In this document: positions 35,991-49,200 of the stretch, in pieces | Layout: the number at the start of each line of letters is the position of its first letter | How positions within the stretch are numbered: position 1 is the stretch's first letter | NCBI RefSeq assembly: GCF_030867145.1 | Contig: NC_134433.1 | Span: forward strand, 12,909,216 to 12,973,215 | Origin: Opisthocomus hoazin | Taxonomy: Eukaryota > Chordata > Aves > Opisthocomiformes > Opisthocomidae | Direction of reading: 5' to 3' | Length of the DNA: 64,000 nucleotides | Notes under the pieces: generated by a model | What the model saw: the letters and a program-made list of their open reading frames with translations, nothing else | Told to the model about the DNA's origin: nothing | Databases searched by the model: none | Made by a program: the position numbers and the translations under genes

Positions 35991-38900
35991 ACTCCATGAG
36001 CCTGAGGTGAAAACTAAAGACATATTTTCATGTTTGTTGAGAGGAGTATCTTAGGCTACAAACATTTATATCTTGCACTGAGAGCTACTTGCGTTTGGGA
36101 AAGGGGCCTTCTGTATTTTTGAAAGCTCCAGCTAGTTCACTGCCAACTTTTCTGATCTTTGTTTTCAAAGCTTTCTGTCATAACAGACCATCTAGGCGAG
36201 AAGACGGGACCGAGCTCTTGCTGAAGTCCAGCAGTGTAGTGCCTTCACTGATCGCTCTGTACCTCCTGTTCAGGATTTGGTGCAGAGCTTTCAGTTGTCT
36301 TTGCTGAGGGACAAAGGTCTGTGGATCCCGTCTGGCTTTTTCACAGCTATGGAGAGATTACTGAAATGCAACTCTGCCATTTCAGTTCTGGGGACTAATA
36401 CACTCCTGCTATTAGAGAACTTTCCAAAGGAGTGTTGTGTTTCTGTTTATTTTGCAAAATTTTCTTTTTTTACTCCTTGTTCAGTGACATGAAACATTCA
36501 GTGTGTTGGATGCTTCTGTGTACTCCCTTGCACGTCTTTGTAATAGAACTAGCAGCCTGTATAGGAGAGTACATTCACTGAGCTAATAGATTTTTTCTGT
36601 GCCTCTTAATAGTCTTTCGGGTGATTCAGATGGTTCATCCTCTCATTGTTTGTATGATTGATGATGACAAGTGAGTTCATCAAAGACTCTGCAAATTGTA
36701 ACACTGAAACAATCATTACTTAGAAACTGTCTTACTTGCAGTTTTCAGTTATCAATCAAGATGACTTAGAAATGAATTAGAATTGCACCACTGCAGGAAA
36801 AAAGTCTGTCTTTTACACACTGAATAATCTTCGATTGAAATAATAGCTCAGCACAAATGTGCTTTGCTCTCTGTAGTAGCTGACTCTCCATTGTGAGTGC
36901 TCCATGGATGAGGTCCAACAGCATCAGCTATTCAGCTCTTTTTTGCTCTCAATAGCTGCCCATTTTTTTCTTGTTAGCGTTTTTATGTTCCTGATGTCCT
37001 GACACATTTCTCAAGCTGTGGAACATGGCTCTGTTCCTTTGAGTTCAGTAGCAGTTAGGTATTTTGAGAACAGTGGTACTATTTGGATAAAACATCACCT
37101 GCAGTCAGCTATTACAGTGCATTGCAGCAAAAAGTATGTTATCTTGAAGCACTAGTCATAAATGGCCATGCAAAAAATCAGTCTAAATTAAGTCCTGCTG
37201 TACTCATGTAATCCGTCTAGTGAAGGTGCACACTTAATTAATTTTGCTGAAGCTGCAACTTGCAACCTAAGCTGCAGACTACCAAGCTGACGTGTTCCTC
37301 GGCAAACCCACAGATAATCATTGTCATCGTCTCCTAAAACCATTCACTCCCAGTCTGCAAGAAGAGGGTTGTTTTTTTTCTAGATACTCTTTCCCTCCTT
37401 GGAAGTTTTACAAAGCTTGCTAGTGAAGGCTCAGATTGCTGCACTGCTTGAGAGAAATGCTAGATTTAGATGACTCACACCCACAACAATAAAAACTGCT
37501 GGTGTAATTCGAGACAGCTGAGTACAGACTTGAATCATGCATTAATACTCAGCTGTATTTTTTTAATTTTATTACTTCAAAGTTAAAATTGGGTTGCAAG
37601 TACTGCCCTGCACAGGGCAACATTCTGGAAGGGGCCATCGTGGCTCTGGCATGGACTTTGCTCGGCTGATGCCAAGAAAAAACAAGGGAATGTCAGGGCA
37701 AGATGAGAAGAAAATAATTCTGTGGAGAAGGAGGCAGTGTTTTAAGATAATGAATCCCGTTTCCCTGCTAGTTTTTGGTCTCAGGCTTTTATAACTTTTC
37801 CCAAATGCCTTATCTAAATTAGATTTTCTTTCTTTTTTTGGTTCTATGAGTTCTTTGCCATCTTGCCATATTAGTTTCTGCCTGAATTTCCTCTGTGAAT
37901 GATGCAGACATCTGAAAAATCTTTGTCTTAAAACAGAGATTGTTATGATCGAATTCTTCATTTCTTCAAATCCTTTTAGTTCCATCACTGTGTTCTATTG
38001 CAGTTTTCTAGTGTTACATGACAACTACTGCTCATTGGCCCAGAATATACTCTAAATTTTAATCACTGAAAGAATACCCCACGGGACAGGCTTTCCCTGT
38101 ATTATCTCAACAATTCTGTTCCGAGTACTTTGGACTTGCTGTTCATCTTGGCTCTGTGGGCGTGTGCTGTTAAGAGTACAGGAGGGAGTTCGCGGCAGCA
38201 CATCTAATAGTGAAGGAGGAGTGATTCTTTGGCCCTTTCTGAGGAGATTAATTCTTACTGATTTGTTGTGAATGCTTGTTTTTTAAAAAGTGAACCAAGA
38301 TCCCACTAACCTCTTTCACAGAGGCAACCTGGAAATATGCCAGCAGTAACAACTTTTAGTTACCTCACTGCAAAGGCACTTTCTCCTGTGTTTATGTAAA
38401 GATCTCACTCAAATGTTGTGTAGTATATGGGTAACTTCCATTCAGATCATCTGTAAGCAGTTAGTCCATGTATATGCATATTAGAAGACTCCTTTTTTCC
38501 CCCCACAAAGCATGGTAAGCCTGTTCACAAAAGAGACATTAAATCTTGCTAAGAGTTTAGTAATGTTCAGAAGAGGATTAGACTTATACCAAAATAAAGT
38601 GAAAAGCCCAAACAAAAAAATCAGAAAAGCTAGAAATGGTGATGTTTGAACGAAGACGACATCTGGTAATCAAACAGGAGATCAGAAGCAGTTTCCCAAG
38701 GAGGTTATTCCACAGCTGTTGTTTGGAACATCTCCCATGTCTTTGGCAGAAGCGTTTAACTTTGGCCACTCTTAGGGTGAGGACACTGGGCTGTTTGGAC
38801 CACTGATCTGATTAAATATGGCAATTTCTGATGTCCTTGCCAAATAAGCCTATGAATGGTGGCAAGCCACACTGAGTGCATAACCATGAGGAATGTAGTC

Positions 38901-39120
38901 AAGGTGGGCAGAACAGTGCCTCAGCATTTTATCCTGAGCTAAGCTGTGTGTTGCTCAGGTAAAGGCTACAGAGTTTGTCCCTGCAATGTGTCTGCTCCTC
39001 AAATGTTGCCCTTTTAGTTAATGTGTGATTCTCGCACTTAATGCTTTGAGAAAGAAAAGAGGAATTCTTCCAGGTTAACCTAAACTAAGTTAGACAGTTT
39101 TTCTGTGTTTGCATTTTCAG

Positions 39121-39220
39121 GAAACTATTACAATCAAGGAGAGATTCGTAAGAAAGAACTGGAACAGAGTTGTTCTCTTCTGGGGATTCCTGCTTCCGAT
39201 GTCACAGTCGTTGATCACAG
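39121..39220 (+). CDS. PIGL: PIGL exon 2: residues 90-122 plus split R123
   Basis: The 100-bp exon follows acceptor gcattttcag and ends at donor gtaacc. It completes G90 and encodes [20 protein letters not shown] then [12 protein letters not shown] and two bases of an arginine codon. The phase joins exon 1 exactly. The NYYNQGE-RKKEL motif is diagnostic for eukaryotic PIGL. Confidence 0.96.
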
Positions 39221-40220
39221 GTAACCAGTTTTCCTTTATAGCAAATTTTCATTGCAGTTTTAAATAGGGGGCAAAGTTCACTCTGTCATTCTAATAAGTC
39301 TTGAGGAATCTCAAAAAATAGACCATATTAGATATTTTCCTTAACTTTTAACATAAATCTAATGCAGAAGACGGTTGGAGTGCATAATGAGGATCATAAT
39401 CCCTGGGTTAGGCTCTGTTGGTACAATGTTTAAAATAATGATAACCATCCTTGTTGGGGTCGGGCACAGTGTGTTTGGGCAGCATGGTCACATTTTGTTA
39501 CACTTGTTGCAGTGTTATACAATTACAAATTCTCTGAATTGGCTGTGGCAGGTTTGTCTGTAGGCTGGTCTTCACAAGATTAGTGTGGAATTCTGTTGTA
39601 GTTATAACCTGGTTTAGTCCTGGCTAAAGACAAAAGTGAATTGTGGTATTAAAGACAGTCCATAATAACATGATAGTGAGATTCTTTGAAGTTAAGCCAT
39701 ACAAGATTTTTGGTTTTCTCAGGTGTGATGTTGTTTTCTTTAGTTGTGTGTAGATATAAAAGTACGTGATAAAGCTGACACTTCTTTGTTTTGGGATTAA
39801 TTCAAGAACTCTCTTCTGGGAAGGTGAATTAACAATTTGAATCAGTGAATCTCAGAACTAATGTTGTAAAGGCCTATTAAATTGCCTGATTATTGTCTGA
39901 CTAGGGTTGATGGTAGCTGAACTGGATACTGGTGGCTAGGAAACATGGTACAAGTGGTTCCTTCAATTGTAAACAACTATTATACAAGCTATAAAGAATA
40001 TTTTTGTTTATGAAGAAAGAACTTTAATAGCAACATATTGATTTAAAGCCACGCCAACTAGAAAAGTCAGAGTTGAAAAAAATCTGGCTCCAGGCAGGCC
40101 CTTTTCCCATGAACATATTTTCCCTTGAGCTAAGGCAATAGAACCCACAGTCCAGAATATGAATCTTCTTGAGTTCTTGGCTTTTTTTAGCTTTAGGTTT
40201 CTCTCCAAGTTTTCATCTCA

Positions 40221-40280
40221 CTTAGGAAAACAGCATAGGAGTTGTTTTTACTTAGGAAAACAGCATAGGAGTTGTTTTTC
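40221..40280. repeat. 2 x 30-bp tandem duplication
   Basis: The two 30-bp units beginning cttaggaaaacagcatagga are identical except at the final base, indicating a recent duplication. Confidence 0.95.
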
Positions 40281-43200
40281 TTTTGGAATGAAGAGAGTTG
40301 TTTCCGTTCACTTCTCGTGAACTGGTTTTGGATAACTTCGGGTTTGGTAGTACAATCATATGACAATGCCCAAAACGTTTTGGGGAGGGGAAAGTAAAAA
40401 AGCTGCTTAGCTTTGCTAAGAATAAAGTCTGCTCAGTGAACCGTCTTTGGAGATTAACACAGAGCCCAGAAGCCTACTGGCCTTTCATGCTCTAAGGCAA
40501 CGCGAGGTTGGTTATTATGTTAGCAGATTTCCCGATACTGCTCAGTCATCCTCAGCGTACACAGACTGCTTTTTGCAAGTAATACTTTGGTCCACTCTGT
40601 AGGAAGATTTGGGCTATTTCAGAGAAATAACTTGGATTGTGCCTCTTTATTGCTTTCATTACTAGTATTGCTCATATTTAGGTAAGTAAGGACTGATACA
40701 TGATTTCCCCTAGTGAATGCAGTGCCTGAAAAGACAGATCCATCCTGTTGCCCAAAGCTTCTGGGCACGGACTAGAATGTACAACATTGTTCTAAGAATC
40801 AGGTTTAGATTTCAGGTCTTTATCTCCGAGGTTAGATTGCTATGAGATAACCATCAAATTGTCCAAGTTTGAGCATTCAGGGAGTGAACGGAAGTGCTTG
40901 CTGAATTTTGCTCAGAGCTTGTTTACACAGTGAAGTTAAGTGTGTTTACAGTGCATTATTTGCTCTGCAATAACTCACCGTGTGGATACTTTTTATGGAA
41001 AACGTCTATGGATGAGGTGTTAGCAAAATGGTAGGGAATCAGCAATAATTTCTGTATGACAATGAATTTTTAGACTAGCTAATTTTCAGAGTACTATTTT
41101 CCAGTGGTTTAGGCAAAGCACTGAGACTCAGGGTTCTTGAAACTTACTCAAAGTTCCTGAATTCCTTAAGGTCAGTAGCTTTCCTGTGCCTCTGTTATGA
41201 CTCCTGTAATTTACAGATTATACAAAAATATTTGCCAGTATGGCATGATGTGAAACTTGCTAAATGAATATGTTATCTACTGCTAGATTTCTATGTAAAC
41301 TCGTGTCTGTGGAATACAGTTCGGGAGGCAGTTCTTCAGCATTTTGTCTTGCATAGGTACTCTAAAATCTGAGCCCTTTGGCTTCTTTTGTTCCCTTCCT
41401 ACACTCTTCAGAAGATAATTTTCGATCAGTGTAAAGAACTAGCACATTGCTTAAGGACTGCAGCTGGCATGCTGCCCATCTAACGTGTCTTGTAAAAATA
41501 CTGGATGCTTTACATTATCCAAGCTGCAGACTTGTATTGCGGTAAGGAAAGCCCAAAGGATTGCTAGGTCTGGATCTGCTCCAGCCATTGTAGTGTGGAG
41601 CTGAGTCATGCTGCTTCCTCTTTCTTTTCGTGATCTACAAGTGAGTGAGTAGAATTTTCAAGATGTAAAAGGGGAAATACATCTGAAAAGCAAGGTGATT
41701 GACTTGCTCTGTAATCTCACTTGGCCAGGCAGGTATTGGCATCTTGAATTGTGTGTGAACTTGTAAAGAGAAAGCTTCAGTCAGTCAGCACATGATGAGA
41801 TCTGTGTTAAAGCCCAATTCCTTATTAAGCCCTTCCTTGCCTGAAACAATGACTCTCTCAACTATAACCAGGATTCCTAGGACAGGACTAGTTCAGTCTA
41901 TCAGACAATTTCTTTGCACTGATTCTTCAGTGGGTGTTTGAGGTTGTTACTGTGTTTGTTACCTCAGGTGAAAACAACTCAAATCTTCTGCGCAAATATG
42001 GCTCCAAACTGTACCCACGTTTCATCCCTAGAGATTGGAGGTCCACCTGAATCTCCTGCAGAAATGTTCTTTGCTGTAGAGGGCCTGTCTGGGAGTGGAA
42101 AGGGGCATGCGTGACCATGCAGCACCCAGTTACTGTCCAGTTACTGTAGGTGAGCAGAAGGGCGTGCAGACAGCCTTTTCAGACTATTTTAGATTCGAGC
42201 ACTGGACTCTTCCTAGTTGTGAAAAACATGTCAGGCAGCAGGTTTGCAGAGGTGTCCCGAGTCACGCAATTTTCATAGCTCCAACACTATACCAACTGAA
42301 CAGCTGCTTTTGGGAGAGAGAAATTTTACAGTCTGCTTTTGTTACCATTCCTGCATTAGGCTTAATACTTGGAGCAGCCCAGGTCAGAACTAGGACTTGT
42401 ATTGTCCAGAGTTAATTTCTGTACTGTCACAATTGTTCCTGCTGCTGGGTGAGGGAGGAGTAGCAAGAGAGTAGGGTCTGAAACTCATGCAAGATAGAAG
42501 TCATTTCATTAATGATATAAATGTTAGTGTAAACTCTGTGCTTTTGATACATTTTTATTGTCTTATGTGCTGCATCAATGAACTTTTTGTAGCTGTAAAG
42601 ATGAGATATAATTTGTTTTATCTACTGTGTCATGATACCAGCTTAATTTTCACAAAGACTTGTATGTTCTACAGATCTGTAGTGAAGGTAGAACAAGCAT
42701 AGCTGAAATATGAGTAGTATAGATACCTCTAATGCAAACACAGACTAACTCAACTGACAAATCTGCTACAATGATATGTCTGAAATAGTAGGTAAATCAG
42801 ATGCCAGATGTTTCTGTGGTGGCAGAAGGGTCACTGCACTGTGAACAAAAAGGGACATCCATTTTCACCAAAAGTTCTGTTGTTCTTGAGGTTTGACTTT
42901 GCTGCCAGATTTAGCTTAAAGTTTAAATTGTTCTGGTAATTTATGGGCACAGGGTCCACTTAAAGGACATGAGTACTTGCAGAGCAGGGCAGAACTCCCT
43001 CCATCTTCAGAAGAACAAGTCTGAGTAACTGGTTTGCGCTTGAGATGTGTGGCAAAGACAAGGTTCAGCTTAGCAAGAGGAGAGCTTGTAAACAAGTAAA
43101 AAGCAAGTTGTGCATTATCATAAAACACAGAGATGGTTTCTCTTGGCTACTCTTTGGGATATGTAGAAAGCAATGTGTCAGTAGTAATGTGAAGAGAAAA

Positions 43201-46200
43201 AATGTTCAAGTAAGAGCTGCTTTGGATGCTGTTCTTTGATCTGGCACTGCTACACATTTGCTTGGTTGTTGCCCTGTCTGGTCCCGAGAACACAGTGAGA
43301 TGAAGGTGCTCTAGTCTCCAAAACCAGTTATCAGATCACAAGTCATTGCCATGGTTTTGGACTTGTAAGTGTACTTTGTCAGGAATTTATTTATAGCTGA
43401 GAAAGCTATCTGTAAGTAAGTAATCTGTGAATACATGCTGCTGAGCTAGAAAATGCTCTCTCATGGTATATGGAAAACCAGGAGTTAGTATCTGGTTGAT
43501 CTAAAATGAAGAGTTAGTTAAGCTCCCATTAACATTGGGCACATCTACCAATGCTCTGGCTGTCTGCTATTCTGTAACATTACACGTAAACAAGAGATGT
43601 TTTCTAAGCTGTTTTCACTTTCAGACGAGAACTAGCAAAAAGGAAGCCTAAATTATTCTTTTTTTTCCTTAGATCTGTTCTGGGTTCATGGAAAGATAAA
43701 TATCAGGCATTTACTGCAACTTCTGAAGCTTTTGTGCACGGTTGTACTGGACAGAAAGTAAACCTGACTGTTTGCATCTTCAACTTGACAGAAAATATTT
43801 GGCTCAAGTTTACACCGCAAAGAAAATAATAGCCGAGATTTGTGTAAACTAGAAAATTTTCCATTCACAGTACAAAGGCTTACTGCAAATAATGTTACAT
43901 CTGTTTCCACTCCATTTGCTTTTTTATTATTATTTCCCTGAAGTCCAAAAGGGCTCTGATTAGACAATGCACAAGAGAGAGGACATCTGCCCGTGCAGAA
44001 CCACAAGCTATCTGCAAGCTTTTTGTGAGGCTGCAGAGAGGCTCAAATTATGTTTTTCTTTTTGTTTCGTAAAATAATTCTTTGCTGTTTGGCTTGGTAA
44101 TAGGTAAATAGGCTTTATTGCACTTCCTCAAGTTAAACTTCTAATGAACTTCCTTCCACAAGCACCCCATGTCAGAGAAGTGAGTCTGCAAGGTCATGGG
44201 AAAAATATGTCCTTAAGTAATTTGTGTGTATGTCTGATGGTGATGATCAGAAATATATAAAAACACTCATACCCTTCAGAGAATGAAGTATGTAACTGGA
44301 AATTTGAACCATTTCATCAGAATTTAGAAACGTATATACGGATAGTTAAGAAGTGTATCCCATTGATCCAGTTTGGTTTTACTGTACTTAGGTGGTTTGT
44401 TGATGGCTTTATTGGTTAGAATGCATGGTGCTAAGTGCATGAAAGCTGAAGATGCAAGCTGTAGAGTGAGAATATGGACTGCAGTTAAGAAAGCTTGCCT
44501 GAAAACTGAGGGCACCAGGAGAAGTGCAGAGATAAAATCCTGGCCTCAATCAAGTCTGGTGGCAAAGCTCTCAGTGATTTCACACCAGTTTCTGACTCGC
44601 TCATGTTCAGACCTGTGTCATCTGGCTGAATGGGATTTTTAAAAAATGTATTTATCCTCTGATGTGTTTCTTATCAGAAATGTGATATTATTCCCTGGTG
44701 TTTCATCTTTCCCTGTTCTTGTATTTCCTATTTTTGGATCAATATTTAATAGTTTTAATTCTCCTGGTATAATTGTGGCAATTAGTTACATTTTGTCTTC
44801 CTGAGTTCGTTGTGTTATTATAGTTTGACATTTTATTTTATTGATAGTTCTAAAGAGCTGATCTATGTGCTGATTAAAATTGCTGCCATGATTTATTCTA
44901 GAACTGCGTATTTCAGTAGAGAGCGGTGGGATTCTCTTCATCTTACTTATCCCAGCAATGCTGTAAAAGCCTTTATATTTTGCAGAGTTTTCTTTAATTA
45001 AGAATGGTATCTGTGGGACCAGAAAATCTTAGATGTAAATTGGTCGCGCATTCAGTTTGTGTTACAGGGAAATCAACCTACATCTTTTGAATCGGTCAGA
45101 CATACCCATAATCATCCTGAGTACTAACACACTTTACCATTACAAGAACATCCGAAGCCTTTGTCAGTCAGCTGGGTATGTTGATGCTAGTGTAATCACT
45201 GTAGCCAAATTTCACTCCTATTTCGTATAATTCTTGAAGTGTAAATTGTTTTATTTCTGAGAAGAGAATAAAATATTTGGCCACAGATTTTTATTTACAT
45301 TTCTAAATAAACAGATAATTTTTCCAAAATGCTTACCACATGACAGCTCATGCTGCTATTTTAGGACATCAGAACACTTTATAAAAAGGATTATATCAAA
45401 GCCTGCCTTCTGGCTTATGCTTTTATAAGTGTTTCTCCATGCAATAGTTGAAGAGGAAATTCTTCTGGGGATTGAGATGTCTCTCTGCCCTCCAGGAAAG
45501 CTGCTTTCTGAAAAAACGGCAATTATTGCAGTAAGTTAGATGTAGCTGTTTTGTCCTAAGTTAGATATTTTCCTCAATGAGGAAATCTGCTCTTTTTTTC
45601 CCTTGGGGCTTCTGTGAACCAGGTCATTTCTCAGCTTTCTAGCATAATGAACTTCCTTGCTGTACAATAAGAGCGAAGGGTCTGTAGTGAAAGGGAAAAT
45701 GATCCATTCAGTGCTAAGGGGGCATGTCCCCCAGATTACCTCTGTGGAGCAATGAGCTATGGTGCTTTTCAAAACATTCAGGGATTCTCCTTCAGATGTC
45801 AACAGAGACCTGTCAAACTACATCAGTGAAGTCACAGGAGGGTTTGATTAAGAGCAAGAGTCTGGCCAGAGAAGCCAAGGGCTCTGAAGAAACGCAGGAG
45901 GAAGTGAAGGAGTACTGCTAAAGGACAAAATGTCTTTATGGAAATCGAATCAAAATACTAAGCATTGAGATTTGTACCTTTAATGCTCGAGATCATTTTA
46001 GCAGAATAAAAAGCATGAAATACTGATCTCAAAACATGAAATATGAGAGTAGGGATCCCAGCCATCCCCCAAAGCTGATCCAAATTTGATTCAACTTAAA
46101 AAACGTCAGCACTGGTAAGCTGATAGAAAGAAAAGAAATAAGGCCGTGCATTATAGCTGTGTTTCAGGAGTCTGGGAAAACTGGCTAGGGCTGAAGACAG

Positions 46201-49200
46201 GGAAATGCGCTAGAACAGGGAAATCCACTAGAAGTCATATTTTTCTTCTTTCTTAGTTCATACTTTCAGAAATGCCTTTTATTCCTTTATTGATGGCTTT
46301 CAAAAGGCTTTCACGTACGTTAAGGAGAGACATCTTTGGAGCAAAGAAAGCTTGAATGACCCATCCTGAATTTGTGGGTGGTTTGTGTCCCAGCTTTGCC
46401 GTCTCCTGGTAACACAGATATGGTGACGGGAGCGATTTTGTAACTAGACCACTTGCGTCCATGCAGAAGGAAGTGTCTTTGGGTTTGCTGGTTTCCAGTA
46501 TAAAATTCGGGGTTTCATATTAAAATATTTTGTGTGGATTTCCTTCAGGATGCTAGTAGGCTGCCAACATAGAAAGATACCGTCGTTAGATTAAAGCTAT
46601 TTTCAGCAGTTGTGCCCAAGAGTCACCTTTTAAACATTACAAACTATAACAACCTATTGATTTTGCCAGTTGCACAGTGGAACAATACAGTGTGTTTCGC
46701 CAACAGATACCCTGAGGAACTAATGGAGAATGACAGGCGTTTCCCCTTTGACCCCAGGAGGTTCCCTGCTTTGATAGCCCAGCAACATCTCTGTTAGTCA
46801 CTCATTTTAACCTGCAGCTGCAAATGCCTTGCTGTTAGTTATAGGAGACTGCGGTCTTCTGTCAGAGAAGAGAAAATGGTCAACTCTTTTCTTTAAAGAG
46901 TAACAGTTACACCAAATAGTCACAGTAAGTTAATCAAAGAGGAGGAACAAACAGAAAAAAATCTAGCATGGATTCGGCTTAAGCTTTTGAATCTCTGCAT
47001 TCCTCCCAGCTTACTCAGGGAAAATATATTCTTATTTCTCCTGGGAACACTCTTTAAAGTCTTCTCACAATAATGGAGGATTGGGCGTAAACGCCTTGTT
47101 CACAAGAACAGTGTGGTTTCTTTGTGTGTTCTCATAATCTTATTTTAATTGTAGCTACAGTACAAAAACTTAAGTGCCACAGTTAAAATAAAGCTGTGAG
47201 ATCTGAAGCTATGAAATGGTTTGGAAACATCATCCAGTTGCATCTGCAATGGAATTGCATTTTCTGCATGTCAAGTAGTTACTGTGCTGGAAAACAGAGG
47301 AAGGAGGTTTGCAGCCTCTCTTGGTCAAACTTCCCTTTGGGATTCAGTCTAGAGAAGAGCAGTTACCTCGATTCCTGTTTTCCCTACAGGTCAGGATCCT
47401 AGGTGTACTAGGTAGCTCCTGCAGTTTGTGTGTATCTGTACTCACACTTCAGTTGGAGGTAATTGCAGCAACTTCCTCCAAGTTGCCTCAGTCTCTGGGA
47501 GGTGAGAAGTTTCAGTGCATCCAGAGACCTCATGACATTAAAACCAGCTGTTGGTTTATTCCTGTTCTCTTCATCTCACTTTGCTAGTTCAGACTAGAAA
47601 ATGTATGGAATAATCAATATTTGAGCCTTGTGAGCAAGGCTTTTAGTAGGCTCGTTAAGAACAGAATGTTTCCAATTACAAGGCATAGTGTCAAAGGCTG
47701 TCAGATCACTTTAAATGACACAATATGCTGCTAGCAATATAATTCTCATTTCTTGAGCTCGTTTTCAAAATTCCCATTGAAGTCAGAAGGCATCTCCTAT
47801 GCTGGCAGCTAGTAAGAGAACATAGGAAGCAGTGCTTACAGTGCCCAAGGGATGAGTGGGAAGCATCCCCTTCTATGGCAGACTCAAAGGGTTGAGTTGA
47901 TGAGCTGCAGAAGTAGGGTGTCCTTGGGGCCTTTGGGACAGGACCATGAGGTGAAGGAAATACCCAAGAATTTCACCTCCCCAAAAAAATAATTGCAGAG
48001 CATTCAGTGGGGACCTTTCTGGCTTTTTTATATAAAAAGACATTGTCGGGATAGCAAAAAAAAAAATTCCTGTGTGGACATCACTTCTGAGTAGATGAGT
48101 TACTTTCATGTTGACTGAACTATTTTATTTTTCATAGGAATAGCAATATTTGGACTGCAGACACTGTAAAGACTCAGTGAAATTTTTGTGAGGATATAGA
48201 CTTACAAATTCTGTGGTTTTATACAACGTGTTTCTTGGGTCTACATCAACCCTCTTCTTCTACATAGGTGGTAGAACTGGAGCTGTAGAATCTTGGACAT
48301 CTTAATTTCTTTCTTTCCTCAGAGCCATCTTCTGGTCCCATCAAAGTCAGTGGGGGTTGGCTGTTGGCTTCAGGAGGACCACAAATTGTGATTGAAACTG
48401 TCAACAAGAGGAGACAAAGTCTTTTTTAAAAAAAAATGTTAGTGTGGGGAAAGTTGGAAAAGCAACTGCATAATAGATGTTGTGTAAAATGTGTTTTCTC
48501 TTAATGACCTTCCAGTTCAGATTGGCTCTGTTTACATACAGATCAAAAGCTGGTTTGTCAAACTGCCAGCACAGCAAAACTCAGTCTGGGATCTGAATAT
48601 CCAGCTGTGTCTTTTGCCTCTGACATCCTCCCAGTAATAAAAGTTGTGTGGCTGGGATTTGGCTAGAATTGCAGCTATGCGTGAGCCAGAATTGAATTCA
48701 GCCTGCTCTTCCTCTGCAAGACAATAGAAGTTAAAACTTGTTTGTGTCAATAAAATAACCGTATACAACTCATAACCCCTCTGGGACCAGATATGATGAA
48801 TAAGATGCTTTTTTTCCATCATCATGTTTCTGACACTGACTAATGTTAGTAATAAGTCTGTGAGAACTGAGACTTTTGTGTTCCTCATTTCAAAGTTGGA
48901 GCAGAAGCTTTTGTGGAGTTTACCTGTGAAGATGCAGCATTCAGAGAATAGACGTAATTACAACAACCTTTGCAGAGCTATCAAATCCAGGTTCTTTGTT
49001 CTTCACTTCCAAACTCCCTGGAGGGTACGCTATGTTAAGCATTGTCTTTGCTCTGTGAGCCTGTGCTCTCTTAACAGCTTCCCCGCAGATTGAAAGAGTG
49101 ACAGTAACAGCTTCACAGGTAAAATGGTACTGCTAGCATGCCTATTAGTTATCACTTTCCTGTTTCAGTCTTTTCTCCAATGGTGTGTTAATCAACTAGG

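Larger units (their letters stand above)
34584..39120 (+). other. PIGL intron 1
   Basis: This 4.5-kb intron begins in the CpG island with three CRE palindromes, then a diverged two-copy 38-bp repeat (35,023-35,098), a CR1 LINE fragment (about 35,275-35,990) and ordinary AT-rich sequence. No further exon is recognised. Confidence 0.85.
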
